From Bog-756 sp963776225 (GTDB taxonomy: Bacteria; Actinomycetota; Acidimicrobiia; Acidimicrobiales; RAAP-2), in assembly GCA_963776225.1 (NCBI GenBank), contig CAVZLL010000003.1, positions 1,116,001 through 1,180,000 of the forward strand: a stretch of DNA of 64,000 nt, in the 5' to 3' direction. A program made the position numbers and the translations under genes. Below, one piece after another: positions 25,156 through 33,295 of this stretch. The stretch's first letter is position 1, and each line of letters begins with the position of its first letter. The notes beneath the pieces are model-generated. The model had not been told where the DNA came from. It was given only the letters and a program-made list of their open reading frames with translations, and made no database searches.

Positions 25156-26523
25156 TCAGCAGGGGCGAGGGTCGTACGGCGGGATCGACGATTGGGGGGC
25201 GGTCGGGGTCGCAGCCGGGTGCGCCGCCGGCACCGTCGAGGCGGTGGTCGGAGCCGTCGTCGGCACGGTGAGCGCGAGCGGGCTGGCGTTCGCGTCGAGC
25301 GGTGGGGTGAGGATCGAGCCGAACGGTCCCCCGAGGAACTGGGTGATGGTGGTGGCCGCAGCCCCGGGCTGGACCACCTCGACCGATCCGGCCGTCGCCG
25401 AGGTCGCCCCGGCGGTGGGCAGCGTGAAGTTCTGCAGCTGGGAGCCGGAGAACGCGTGGTACCGCTCGGCCAGCGAGAACAGGTCGCTCGCCGAGAGGTT
25501 GTCGTCCTTGGAGAAGTCGTGGACCACCGAGCTGAGCAGCGCGTTGAGCCGCAGCGGGTCGTAGGTGCTCTTCGCCTTGTCGATCGCGGCCTCGATGATC
25601 AGGTTCTGGCGTTCGATCCGCCCGAGGTCGGACGTGGGGTCGGCGTGCCAGTACCCGTCCGCGTAGTACTGGAAGTAGCGGGACCGGGAGAGGCTGAGCG
25701 CCTGCGCGCCGTTGAGCACCTGGCAGCCGGTGGACGGGACGTCCAGGCCCGAATTGTTGTTGCAGGTGCTCGAGCAGTCCTGGTCCCGGACCGGATAGGG
25801 GAAGTCCATCGAGATCCCCCCGAGCGCGTTGACCGCGTCCTGCAGCCCGAAGAAGTTGACGACGATGTAGTGGCTGATGGGGATCCCGAAGGAGTCCTCG
25901 ATGGTCTTCACCAGCGCGTCCGGTCCGTTGTCGAACGCCGCGTTGATCTTGTTCTCGGCCGAGAGCGCCGAGTTCGCCGGTAGCCCGGTAACGGTCACGT
26001 AGGTGTCGCGGGGGATCGAGAGCGAGGACACCGTCCCGCTGGCCGGGTCGATGTGGAGGATCTTGATGGTGTCCGACCGCTGGCCCGAGGTGGCGGTCGG
26101 AGTCCCGAAGTGTTGCGCCTGGGCGGCGGTCTCGCCGGCGCGGCTGTCCGAACCGACCAAGAGGAGGTTGTAGGGCTGCCCGTCGGCCGCCGCGACGCAG
26201 GTGGCGCACGCAGCGCTGGCGATCTTCCCCCACTGGTAGCGGAAGTACCCGAACCCGAGACCGGCCACCACCAGGAGCGCGACGACCAGGCCGACCAGGG
26301 TCCGGAGCACGCGCTCGGGCCGGCTGCGGCGACGGCGTTTGGCCCGGCGGCGCTCCCGCCGGGAGGGGACGGCGATCTCCCCGCCGAGGATCGGTCCGGA
26401 GAAACGGGGGTCGGGCGCTCCGCGGGGCGAGTGCGCGGCGCTCCGCGGCCGGCCGGTCGGACGACCGGCGGGATTTCCCGACGGTCGGGGCGGACGCGGC
26501 GGTGGGGGGTCGGTGGGTGGCAT
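25156..26523 (-). CDS. LytR-CpsA-Psr (LCP) family cell-wall ligase
   Basis: Membrane-anchored transferase of the family that attaches polymers (teichoic acid or arabinogalactan type) to peptidoglycan. A Pro/Arg-rich cytoplasmic region of about 70 residues precedes one transmembrane segment (about 73-94). The LCP domain follows with GSDSRAG, RSDTIKILHIDPASG, SIPRDTYV, NKINAAFDNG and SRSRYFQYYADGYWH...DLGRIERQ, which carry the conserved Asp and Arg residues of the polyprenyl-phosphate pocket. A Thr/Ala/Pro tail ends in Cys. The product has 455 residues. It is convergent with menD and shows no partner gene. Confidence 0.92.
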   Translation of the reverse strand: MPPTDPPPPRPPRPSGNPAGRPTGRPRSAAHSPRGAPDPRFSGPILGGEIAVPSRRERRRAKRRRRSRPERVLRTLVGLVVALLVVAGLGFGYFRYQWGKIASAACATCVAAADGQPYNLLLVGSDSRAGETAAQAQHFGTPTATSGQRSDTIKILHIDPASGTVSSLSIPRDTYVTVTGLPANSALSAENKINAAFDNGPDALVKTIEDSFGIPISHYIVVNFFGLQDAVNALGGISMDFPYPVRDQDCSSTCNNNSGLDVPSTGCQVLNGAQALSLSRSRYFQYYADGYWHADPTSDLGRIERQNLIIEAAIDKAKSTYDPLRLNALLSSVVHDFSKDDNLSASDLFSLAERYHAFSGSQLQNFTLPTAGATSATAGSVEVVQPGAAATTITQFLGGPFGSILTPPLDANASPLALTVPTTAPTTASTVPAAHPAATPTAPQSSIPPYDPRPC

Positions 26524-26655
26524 GGCTGCGTTGGGGGGCGCCCCGACCGCGCGCTTGCGGTCGGCGGGGGTCCGTCGGGTGGCAGGTCGGGGCGCCCCAG
26601 TGTCCCACTCGGACCGGCCCGGGACGGGTCACCACCCGGTCGGCGGGCCGCCGGC

Positions 26656-27999
26656 TCAGGGCGTCGAGGGGACCCAGGAGCTGTGGAACCCGAAGGGCAC
26701 CCGCGCCGGGAGGTGCACCGTGGCCACCGGCGGGCCGGAGAAGGAGGTGGCGTCGAGGACCACCAGATCGCTGGCGTCGCGGGTGGCGTCGTAGACGACG
26801 GAGAGCACCCATCCCTCGTCTTCACCGCTGCCGTCGGCCGCCCGCACGAAGACCGCCTCGGAGGCCGCCCGGTGCGGGCCCGGCTCGAACCGCTCCGAGA
26901 CGTCGCGTTGGAAGTCGTACTTGACCAGGCCCGCCCAGGACGGCTCCTCGGGTCGGTCGCCTGCGACCGTGCAGTAGCCGTAGCGGTGGCGTCGTCCGGC
27001 CACCGCGTCGTCGATCCTCGGGAATTCGACCGGGGTGTCGTCGAGGCGCTCCTCGGACACCCGGCCGATCGACGGCTCGACGGTCACGCGCCAGAGGGAG
27101 GGGGCGGACCGGGAGACGACCTCGCCCGGTCCGGTGTCGAACGCGGATCCGTACCGGATGACGTCCATGACCACCGCGTCGCCCAGGTCGAAGGCGTTGA
27201 GGACGTGGAAGACGAAGCCGGGGTCGGTGGCGATCCACTGCAGCTCGCCGGCCCGCCCCCCGCGGGGCAGGATCCCCACCCGCGAGCCGGCCTCGGGCGA
27301 CCAGCGGAAGGGAACCGAGCGGCCGGACCCGGCCAGGGCGAGATCGAAGAGGACCGGTTGGTCGAGGAAGACCGCGCGGGTGGCGGTCAGGCCGAAGTCG
27401 TGCATCATCACGGCACGCGGGATCTCGAGATCCTCGGTCGTCACCAGCTCGCCGGCCGCGTCGACCACGTGGAAGCGGAGGAACGGGGGACCGAACAGGT
27501 CCATCCCGAAGAAGACCAGCTCGCCGGTGGCCGGATCGACCTTGGGGTGGGCGCACATCGGAGAGGCCAGCGTTCCGTCGAAGTCGTACACCCGCGCGCG
27601 GCCGAGGTCGGCGGAGAGCTGGTGCGGGAACCCGGTCTCCATCAGCGCGAGGATGCGCCCGGCATGGCGGATGACGTGGGTGTTCGCCTGACCGTCGACC
27701 GGTTCGGCCGGGCCGCGTGGCGGGGTCGTCCCCGCCTTTGCGGCGAGGGAGCGGGTGCGCACCCACCGGTTGCGGTACCCGGTCGCCCTCCCGCCGGACA
27801 GCGAGATGGCGTGGACCATGCCGTCACCGGCGAACCAGTGGTAGTCGGCCGGATCGGCGGGCACCGAGACCGGGTTGGGACCGTTGCGGAGGAGCCTGCC
27901 CTCGAGATCGGGTGGGAGGACCCCGGTCACCGGGAGATCGCCCGTGCTGCGCTCATCCTGCACGGGGGCGAAGTTTCCTTCCAGATACGGGTTCGCCAC
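26656..27999 (-). CDS. Carotenoid oxygenase (RPE65/CCD family)
   Basis: Non-haem iron(II) dioxygenase that cleaves a carotenoid or stilbene-like double bond. The four iron-binding histidines are recognisable: His151 (CAHPKVDP), His200 (MMHDFG), His265 (FHVLNAF) and His439 (FGFHSSW). The N-terminal LLRNGPNP and HWFAGDGMVHAI motifs are typical. GTG 27999 is preceded by GAGGAG at 6-nt spacing. The product has 447 residues. No carotenoid biosynthesis gene lies nearby, so the substrate is open. Confidence 0.92.
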   Translation of the reverse strand: MANPYLEGNFAPVQDERSTGDLPVTGVLPPDLEGRLLRNGPNPVSVPADPADYHWFAGDGMVHAISLSGGRATGYRNRWVRTRSLAAKAGTTPPRGPAEPVDGQANTHVIRHAGRILALMETGFPHQLSADLGRARVYDFDGTLASPMCAHPKVDPATGELVFFGMDLFGPPFLRFHVVDAAGELVTTEDLEIPRAVMMHDFGLTATRAVFLDQPVLFDLALAGSGRSVPFRWSPEAGSRVGILPRGGRAGELQWIATDPGFVFHVLNAFDLGDAVVMDVIRYGSAFDTGPGEVVSRSAPSLWRVTVEPSIGRVSEERLDDTPVEFPRIDDAVAGRRHRYGYCTVAGDRPEEPSWAGLVKYDFQRDVSERFEPGPHRAASEAVFVRAADGSGEDEGWVLSVVYDATRDASDLVVLDATSFSGPPVATVHLPARVPFGFHSSWVPSTP

Positions 28000-28091
28000 C
28001 GTGACTCCTCGCGCGCTCGGCCACCGGCCGGGCCGGCCGGGGGGCGATCGTAGCGTCCGTTCTGCGGCCGGCCGCGTGGCAGGCTGAGGCG

Positions 28092-29378
28092 ATGGCCGCG
28101 CTCCTCGAGGACCTCCGCTTCCGGGGGTTGATCCACCAGATGACCGACCCCTCGCTCGGTGACCGGCTCGATGCGGGCGGTCTCACCGGGTACAGCGGGT
28201 TCGACCCGACCGCGGACAGCCTGCACGTCGGTCACCTCCTGCAGCTCTGCACCCTCCGCCGCCTGCAGGAGGCGGGTCACCGTCCGATCGCCCTCGCCGG
28301 CGGCGGCACCGGACTCATCGGGGATCCCGGCGGCAAGACCGAGGAGCGGGCCCTGCTCAGCGAGGACGTGCTGGCGGCCAACCTGGCGGGGATCGAGCGC
28401 CAGCTCGCCCGCTTCGTGGAGTTCGGCGAGGAACAGGGCCGGCCCGGGGCCCTCCTGGTGAACAACGCCGACTGGCTCCGGCCGATGGACCTGTTCACCT
28501 TCCTCCGCGACGTGGGCAAGCACTTCACCGTCAACCAGATGGTCGCCAAGGAGGCGGTCCGGGCCAGGCTCGGGCGTGCCGACCAGGGGATCTCGTACAC
28601 CGAATTCAGCTACATGCTCCTCCAGGCCTACGACTTCCTCCATCTCTTCGACACCGCCGGATGCACGCTCCAGGTCGGGGGCAGCGACCAGTGGGGGAAC
28701 ATCACCCTCGGGATCGACCTCGTCCGCAGGACCCGCCACGCAGAGGTGTTCGGTCTCACCACCCCGCTGGTGCTCAAAGCCGACGGCACCAAGTTCGGCA
28801 AGACCGAGTCGGGGACGGTCTGGCTGGATCCGTCCCGGACCAGCCCCTACCGGCTCTACCAATTCTTCCTCCGCAGCGAGGACGCCATGGTCGGGACCTA
28901 CCTCCGGTACTTCACCTTCCTCCCCCACGAGCAGATCCTGGCGCTCGACGACTCGACCGCCGCCCATCCCGAACGGCGCGAGGCCCACCGCGCGCTCGCC
29001 CGCCAGGTCTGCACCCTGGTCCACGGCGAGTCGGAGACCGGCCGGGCCGAGCAGGCAGCGGCCGCCCTCTTCGGCGAGGACGTGTCGGGCCTCGACGAGG
29101 GCTCCCTGCTCGACGTGTTCGCCGACGCGCCGTCGAGCGACCTGGCGCGCACCCGGCTCGACACCGAGGGCCTGCTGCTGGTCGACCTGCTGGCCGAGAC
29201 CGGTCTCGTCGCGTCGAGGTCCCAGGCACGCACGACGGTGACCCAGGGGGGCGCGTACCTCAACAACCGGCGTGTTGGGGATCTCTCCCACCGGGTCGGC
29301 CCGGCCGACCTGGTCGCCGACCGCTACGTCGTGCTGCGACGGGGAAAGAAGGACTACCACCTGGTCCGATTCGGCTGA
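28092..29378 (+). CDS. tyrS: Tyrosyl-tRNA synthetase
   Basis: Class I aminoacyl-tRNA synthetase. HVGH (residues 45-48) is the HIGH motif, and KFGKT (near residue 237) is the KMSKS loop in its bacterial TyrRS variant. Substrate-recognition segments GYSGFDPTADSLH and SYMLLQAYDF are seen, and the C-terminal S4 domain ends the 428-residue protein (ASRSQARTTVTQGGAYLNNRRV). It is divergent from the carotenoid oxygenase across 92 bp; no T-box leader fits there. A TAGCGT at 28051-28056 could be the -10. Confidence 0.96.
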   Translation: MAALLEDLRFRGLIHQMTDPSLGDRLDAGGLTGYSGFDPTADSLHVGHLLQLCTLRRLQEAGHRPIALAGGGTGLIGDPGGKTEERALLSEDVLAANLAGIERQLARFVEFGEEQGRPGALLVNNADWLRPMDLFTFLRDVGKHFTVNQMVAKEAVRARLGRADQGISYTEFSYMLLQAYDFLHLFDTAGCTLQVGGSDQWGNITLGIDLVRRTRHAEVFGLTTPLVLKADGTKFGKTESGTVWLDPSRTSPYRLYQFFLRSEDAMVGTYLRYFTFLPHEQILALDDSTAAHPERREAHRALARQVCTLVHGESETGRAEQAAAALFGEDVSGLDEGSLLDVFADAPSSDLARTRLDTEGLLLVDLLAETGLVASRSQARTTVTQGGAYLNNRRVGDLSHRVGPADLVADRYVVLRRGKKDYHLVRFG

Positions 29379-29421
29379 TCCGCTCGGTGACCGGCGCCGA
29401 GGACCGCGTCGGCGGCCGCCC

Positions 29422-29427
29422 TACACT
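29422..29427 (+). promoter_or_regulatory. Leaderless-type -10 of the DUF3151 gene
   Basis: TACACT is followed by 6 nt and ATG 29434, which supports this start over the longer frame reaching back into tyrS. Confidence 0.6.
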
Positions 29428-29433
29428 GGCGCG

Positions 29434-29907
29434 ATGAGCGCACCCGGCGGTCAACACACGGACGGGGCGGCCGTCCGGCTCACCGCCGGACTGCCCGAGA
29501 CGGTGCTTCCCGAGGAACCGGCGGCGGTTCGGGCCTCCCTCGAGGCGGCGCTCGGACAACCCGCCGAACGGAGACGCCACGCGGTCTCCGACGTCGTGCG
29601 CTCGGACCCCGGGTCGCTCGCCTCCTGGGCGGCGCTCGGGTCGCTGGCCCGGGACGACGTCGAGGCGTACGCCTGCTTCCGGGTCGGCTATCACCGCGGG
29701 CTCGACGCGCTGCGTCGGGCGGGGTGGAAGGGTTCCGGGCTGGTCCGCTGGTCGGCGCCGTCCAACCGGGGGTTCCTCCGGTGTGTCGACGGCCTCCGGT
29801 CCACCGCCGGTGCCATCGGCGAGCACCCCGAGGAGGAGCGGTGTGCCCAGTTCCTGCGGCAGCTCGATCCGAACTGGAGCCAGGACTGGACCGGATTCCC
29901 GGCCTGA
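29434..29907 (+). CDS. DUF3151 family protein
   Basis: Actinobacteria-restricted protein of unknown function, 157 residues. The family core is visible: a helical N-terminal part and then CFRVGYHRGLDALRRAGWKGSG, APSNRGFLRCVDGL, AGAIGEHPEEERCAQFLRQLDP. The helical-repeat character suggests a TPR-like scaffold, but no catalytic residues stand out. The stop overlaps the start of the lipoprotein gene (TGATG), implying co-expression. Confidence 0.85.
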   Translation: MSAPGGQHTDGAAVRLTAGLPETVLPEEPAAVRASLEAALGQPAERRRHAVSDVVRSDPGSLASWAALGSLARDDVEAYACFRVGYHRGLDALRRAGWKGSGLVRWSAPSNRGFLRCVDGLRSTAGAIGEHPEEERCAQFLRQLDPNWSQDWTGFPA

Positions 29908-30470
29908 TGCGGGCCCGAGAGGCCCGCTCCTCCGGTCGGACCGCCCGGTGGGGCACCCGGCGGGGAGCAGGCCTGATGGTCACGGCCCTCGTCGCCGCGG
30001 TGCTCGTCTCCGGGTGCGCCGGCCAGGAGCAATCGGGTACCCCGGCCGCCCGGGTCACCACCTGGGTACGGGGCGCCGGCGGCGGGACCGCCATCGGCAC
30101 CGTGGCGGTCGACAGCCGCAACGTCGACCAGGCCCTCGCCCACCACGACCCTCCGGCGTCCATCCGGACCGTCTGCGCCCTCCTGACCAACGACGCCGAG
30201 ACGGCGATCGGCAACCTGCCCACGCCCGACGCCACCTTGACCGGTGCACTCAACGCGGCGTTCGAGGATGCCGCGGCGGCAGGAGACGACTGCTACCAGG
30301 GTGCCGGCGGTGACCCCCGCCTGCTGGCCCGCTCGGCCTCGGAGCGCGCCCGGCTGACGCCGCTGCTCCAGGCGGCGGTCGAGCGGATCACCGCGGTGAC
30401 CGGGCACACCCCGACCACCGAGACCACCGCGCCGCAGAGCGGATCCGGCGATCCGTTCGGAGGGTCCTGA
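29907..30470 (+). CDS. Putative lipoprotein
   Basis: A 187-residue secreted lipoprotein without a recognised domain. An Arg-rich n-region (residues 1-20), a hydrophobic core (MVTALVAAVLVS) and a lipobox ending at Cys37 (LVSGC) are clear. The mature part is Ala/Thr-rich with two further cysteines (TVCALL, DDCYQG) that may form a disulfide, and it ends in a Thr/Ser/Gly tail. ATG 29907 overlaps the DUF3151 stop. LspA, encoded at 5410, is the expected processing enzyme. Confidence 0.82.
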   Translation: MRAREARSSGRTARWGTRRGAGLMVTALVAAVLVSGCAGQEQSGTPAARVTTWVRGAGGGTAIGTVAVDSRNVDQALAHHDPPASIRTVCALLTNDAETAIGNLPTPDATLTGALNAAFEDAAAAGDDCYQGAGGDPRLLARSASERARLTPLLQAAVERITAVTGHTPTTETTAPQSGSGDPFGGS

Positions 30471-30518
30471 TGCCGCCCGGATCGCTCCCGGCGACCGGTG
30501 GGACCGCAGGAGGGCCGC

Positions 30519-31118
30519 ATGGACGTCGCTGACCCGGTCGGGCCGGTCCCGGCCGGATGCGACCCCGTCGAGTACGACCGGCTGCGGCGGCGGGTGCTCT
30601 GGGCGATGCCCACCGGGCTGTTCGTCGTCGGCAGCCGGTCCGGCGTCCGTCGCAACCTGATGACGGCCAACTGGGTGATGCAGGTGGCGACGAAGCCGAA
30701 GCTGGTGGCGGTGGCCCTCGAGTCCGGCTCGGTGACCCGTGCCCTCGTGGCGGAGAGCGGGCGGTTCTCGGTCAACCTCGTCGCCGCGCGCGATCGGGCC
30801 CTGGTGCGCCGGTTCGTGAAGCCGGTGCGCGACGTGGAGCTCGACGACCACGGGGTGGCGGTCTCGCTGCAGGGAGCGCCGGTGCACGAGGTGGCGGGCG
30901 GTCTCCCGTGTCTGGCCGCCGCGCTCGCCTGGTTGGCCTGCGAGGTACGAGCGGTCGCCGGTGCGGACGGCGACCGGGAGGCGAGCCACGTGCTCGTGGT
31001 GGGGGAGGTGGTCGACGTCGGCGGATCGGTCCCCGCGCCGGGGGCGGCGGACCCGGACGAGGGGGATGCCGGGCGGATCCTCCGGATGGGGGACACCCGC
31101 ATGAATTACGGCGGATGA
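30519..31118 (+). CDS. Flavin reductase domain protein
   Basis: FMN-binding split-barrel protein of the flavin reductase / flavoredoxin family. ATG 30519 follows AGGAGGG at 4-nt spacing and gives 199 residues. The family pattern includes MPTGLFVVGSR, NLMTANWVMQVATKPKLVAVALE and GRFSVNLVA. It may reduce free flavin for a monooxygenase or bind FMN as an electron carrier; no partner oxygenase is adjacent. Separated by 48 bp from the lipoprotein gene. Confidence 0.85.
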   Translation: MDVADPVGPVPAGCDPVEYDRLRRRVLWAMPTGLFVVGSRSGVRRNLMTANWVMQVATKPKLVAVALESGSVTRALVAESGRFSVNLVAARDRALVRRFVKPVRDVELDDHGVAVSLQGAPVHEVAGGLPCLAAALAWLACEVRAVAGADGDREASHVLVVGEVVDVGGSVPAPGAADPDEGDAGRILRMGDTRMNYGG

Positions 31119-31155
31119 GCGGCGGCGGTCGAGACGTGCGCACCCGTCCGACCGG

Positions 31156-31392
31156 TCAACCCTGGTCCGGACCGCCCCCCGGTCGCAGGTCGATCCGGAA
31201 GACGAGGATGCCGTCCTCGATCGACGCCTCGGCGTCGCCGAGCATGGCGAAATCCATGAAGTCGACCTGGGCCTGCTCCTTGAAGCGCTGCCGCTCGGGG
31301 CCCTCGACCGGCGGGAGGCCCCTGGTCCTGACCGCCTCGGCACGGGTCCGGAATCGCTGGACCATGTCCGCGGGATCGAACTCGTCGGCCAC
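31156..31392 (-). CDS. Small conserved-looking protein (78 aa), leaderless
   Basis: A 78-residue acidic protein of unknown function. The start is GTG 31392, set by a TACAGT -10 hexamer 6 nt upstream. Sequence: an N-terminal Asp-rich helix with Arg/Glu pairs (MVQRFRTRAEAVRTRGLPPVEGPERQRF), then a short beta-strand pattern (SIEDGILVFRIDL) typical of small hypothetical actinobacterial proteins. The upstream continuation of this frame is only a shadow. Confidence 0.65.
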   Translation of the reverse strand: MADEFDPADMVQRFRTRAEAVRTRGLPPVEGPERQRFKEQAQVDFMDFAMLGDAEASIEDGILVFRIDLRPGGGPDQG

Positions 31393-31398
31393 GGGGCG

Positions 31399-31404
31399 AC
31401 TGTA
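31399..31404 (-). promoter_or_regulatory. Leaderless-type -10 of the 78-residue gene
   Basis: On the minus strand TACAGT is followed by 6 nt and GTG 31392. Confidence 0.55.
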
Positions 31405-31457
31405 GCGGTCCGCCCGCCGGTCCGGCCGCCGCGGTCGCGACCGGGTGGCCCCCGCAC

Positions 31458-31463
31458 TACACT
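31458..31463 (+). promoter_or_regulatory. Putative -10 of the small Cys-rich gene
   Basis: TACACT, predicted transcription start near 31470, which leaves a leader of roughly 78 nt before TTG 31549. It faces the divergent TACAGT at 31399-31404 across about 55 bp. Confidence 0.45.
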
Positions 31464-31548
31464 GGGGCGATCGTGAAACGGTGGTGCTCGTCGCTCTCAG
31501 GCGCGGGTCACGGACCACCCCCGATGGTGGGGCAAGGAGTTGTTTCCG

Positions 31549-31758
31549 TTGAAGAAGGGACGCCATCGCCGCTTCGAGGAAGCGCGAAGCCTCAAACGGT
31601 CGGTCGCCACAGCCAGCAGGAGCTGCCCCGAATGCGGGGCGGAGCCGGACGACAAGCACGCATCGTGGTGCCTGGCGACCGAGGACGACTACGACGACAT
31701 CCTCGGCACGTCGTCGCGGCCGCCCTCCTCGGTCGACGACGACCCCCTCGCCCAGTAG
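31549..31758 (+). CDS. Small CPxC-type putative zinc-binding protein (69 aa)
   Basis: TTG 31549 is chosen because AAGGAG (31534-31539) lies 9 nt upstream; TTG 31540 is too close to it. The product has a basic N-terminus (LKKGRHRRFEEARSLKRS), a single knuckle-like Cys motif (CPECGAE followed by a third Cys 11 residues later) and an acidic C-terminus (EDDYDDILG). Three cysteines and one nearby His could bind zinc. Function is unknown. Confidence 0.65.
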   Translation: MKKGRHRRFEEARSLKRSVATASRSCPECGAEPDDKHASWCLATEDDYDDILGTSSRPPSSVDDDPLAQ

Positions 31759-31796
31759 CGCCGCCCCGCTCGCGGCACCGGTCGGGCGCGCCTCGG

Positions 31797-32546
31797 TCAT
31801 CGCCGCACGGTGGGATGGGGGAGCAGGGTCACCCGTGCCGTCTGGCCGGTGCGGCCGTCGAGATAGGCGGCGAGTCGCTTGTACACCTTCCGCCCGGCCA
31901 TGGTCTCGAGCTCGGTGCGCATCGCGCGATAGACCGGCTCGGCTCCGGTGAAGGCCGCCGGATCCTCGGTGCACCACCAGTGGAACTCCTCGCCCCCCTC
32001 GCCCCAGTGGCGCCGGTCCCACTGGCGGATCACCGAGGTCACCCTTCCGTCGGGTGCCGTCTCGTCCTCACGTCGGAGGGGGAGCTGCCAGCAGACCTCG
32101 GGCTTGAGCTCGACGTGGCTGCGCCCTTCGGCCTCTGCCGCCAGGTGCAGCGCGCAGCCCGCGCCCGCTTTGAACCCGGGACGGTTGAGGAAGATGCACG
32201 CCCCGTCGACCAGCCGGGTGCCCAGCTCCCCGTCGGGCAGCTTCTTGACCACGCCGCGCCGGCCCTTCGCGTGGAACTGCCAGAGGTCGGCGCTGAGCCG
32301 CTCGGCCGCCTTCTCGACCGTGCGGGCGTCCTTCTTCCCGGTGAAGTGGGCACCGTAGGAGCAGCAGCCCTGGACGAGCTCGGGGGCCGGCCCGGTGAGC
32401 ACCCCCTGGCACCCGTGCCCGAAGATGCAGGTCCACCGGCTGGCGAGGAAGGTGACGTCGAAGAGCCAGGTCCGCTCCTCGTCGGGGTCGTCGAAGCTGA
32501 CCCACTCGTGGGCGTCGTCCGGCAGGTGCTTGTCGGGGGACGGCAT
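31797..32546 (-). CDS. Cys-rich hypothetical protein, possible metal-binding domain
   Basis: A 249-residue protein of unknown function. Cysteines cluster at 40, 46, 61, 62, 117, 131, 152 and about 187. The order C-x5-C ... GCCSYGAHF ... C ... C resembles the Cys arrangement of bacterial putative iron/zinc-chelating proteins (YkgJ/DUF3109-like), but I cannot confirm the family. No signal peptide is seen. It is transcribed divergently from the nfuA-like gene with only 18 bp between the start codons, which suggests shared regulation and possibly a Fe-S or metal-linked role (inference). Confidence 0.72.
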   Translation of the reverse strand: MPSPDKHLPDDAHEWVSFDDPDEERTWLFDVTFLASRWTCIFGHGCQGVLTGPAPELVQGCCSYGAHFTGKKDARTVEKAAERLSADLWQFHAKGRRGVVKKLPDGELGTRLVDGACIFLNRPGFKAGAGCALHLAAEAEGRSHVELKPEVCWQLPLRREDETAPDGRVTSVIRQWDRRHWGEGGEEFHWWCTEDPAAFTGAEPVYRAMRTELETMAGRKVYKRLAAYLDGRTGQTARVTLLPHPTVRR

Positions 32547-32551
32547 GCCCG

Positions 32552-32557
32552 TATGAT
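32552..32557 (+). promoter_or_regulatory. Leaderless-type -10 of the NifU-domain gene, inside an 18-bp divergent gap
   Basis: TATGAT is followed by 7 nt and ATG 32565; TTGTCG at 32530-32535 (16-bp spacing) may be the -35 and lies inside the divergent gene. On the opposite strand CATCAT (32553-32558) is 6 nt from ATG 32546, so the two -10 elements nearly coincide. Confidence 0.6.
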
Positions 32558-32564
32558 GACAGGC

Positions 32565-33221
32565 ATGAGTGACGACCGTGACGACCGGGCGCCGGTCCTG
32601 ACCATCACCCCCGAGGCGCGGGCCACCGTGCTCGAGGTGCTGGCCAACGAGAGCGAGGCGGACACCCTCGCGCTCTGGCTCGAGGTCAGCGGTGAGAGCG
32701 ACGGCGCGTACACCTACGACATGTACTTCGAGGCGCTGGCCGATGCGGCCGAGGGCGACGCCGTCCAGCACGGAGACGAGTTGCCGGTCGTCGTCCCTGC
32801 GGCGAGCGTCGGACGCCTCGAGGGGTCGACGCTCGACTGCGTCACCGACGCCTCGGGCGAGAGCGGCCTGGTCATCGTCAACCCGAACACCCCGCCACTC
32901 CCGACCTTCCAGGGCATGGCCTCGCTCCCCGAGATCGACCTCTCCGACCCGCTCGCCCAGCGGGTGCACTCGGTCCTCGAGGAGCAGGTCAATCCCAGCA
33001 TCGCCGCCCATGGCGGCCGCGCCGATCTGGTCGCCGTGGAGAACGCGTCGGTCTACCTGCGCCTGAGCGGCGGGTGCCAGGGGTGCGGGATGGCCAAGGC
33101 GACCCTCGCCCAGGGCATCGAGGTCATCCTCCGCGAGTCGATCCCCGAGATCGCCAACATCGTCGACGTGACCGACCACGCGGACGGGGCCAACCCGTAC
33201 TACGAGCCGGCGCACGGCTGA
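32565..33221 (+). CDS. nfuA: Fe-S biogenesis protein with HesB-like and NifU C-terminal domains (NfuA-like)
   Basis: Fe-S cluster carrier of 218 residues. The N-terminal half resembles the degenerate A-type (HesB/IscA-like) domain of NfuA (ITPEARATVLEVLA, LALWLEVSGESDG). The C-terminal NifU domain has the cluster-binding CxxC at Cys171 and Cys174 (SGGCQGCGMAKATL). It should accept a [4Fe-4S] cluster between two subunits and pass it to apo-proteins. The start is supported by a leaderless-type promoter. The divergent neighbour is the Cys-rich protein at 31797-32546. Confidence 0.9.
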   Translation: MSDDRDDRAPVLTITPEARATVLEVLANESEADTLALWLEVSGESDGAYTYDMYFEALADAAEGDAVQHGDELPVVVPAASVGRLEGSTLDCVTDASGESGLVIVNPNTPPLPTFQGMASLPEIDLSDPLAQRVHSVLEEQVNPSIAAHGGRADLVAVENASVYLRLSGGCQGCGMAKATLAQGIEVILRESIPEIANIVDVTDHADGANPYYEPAHG

Positions 33222-33282
33222 ACCTGCCCGCCCGCCGCCGGCCCGCGCGCCCGCGGTACCCGTTTTCGGCCGGCCCGTCCGG

Positions 33283-33288
33283 TACGTT
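33283..33288 (+). promoter_or_regulatory. Leaderless-type -10 of the prepilin peptidase-like gene
   Basis: TACGTT is followed by 7 nt and GTG 33296. Confidence 0.55.
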
Positions 33289-33295
33289 GCGGTAG

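Noticed and set aside
28000..28091. T-box leader before tyrS
   Set aside because: Only 92 bp are available and no T-box sequence or specifier-loop structure is visible.
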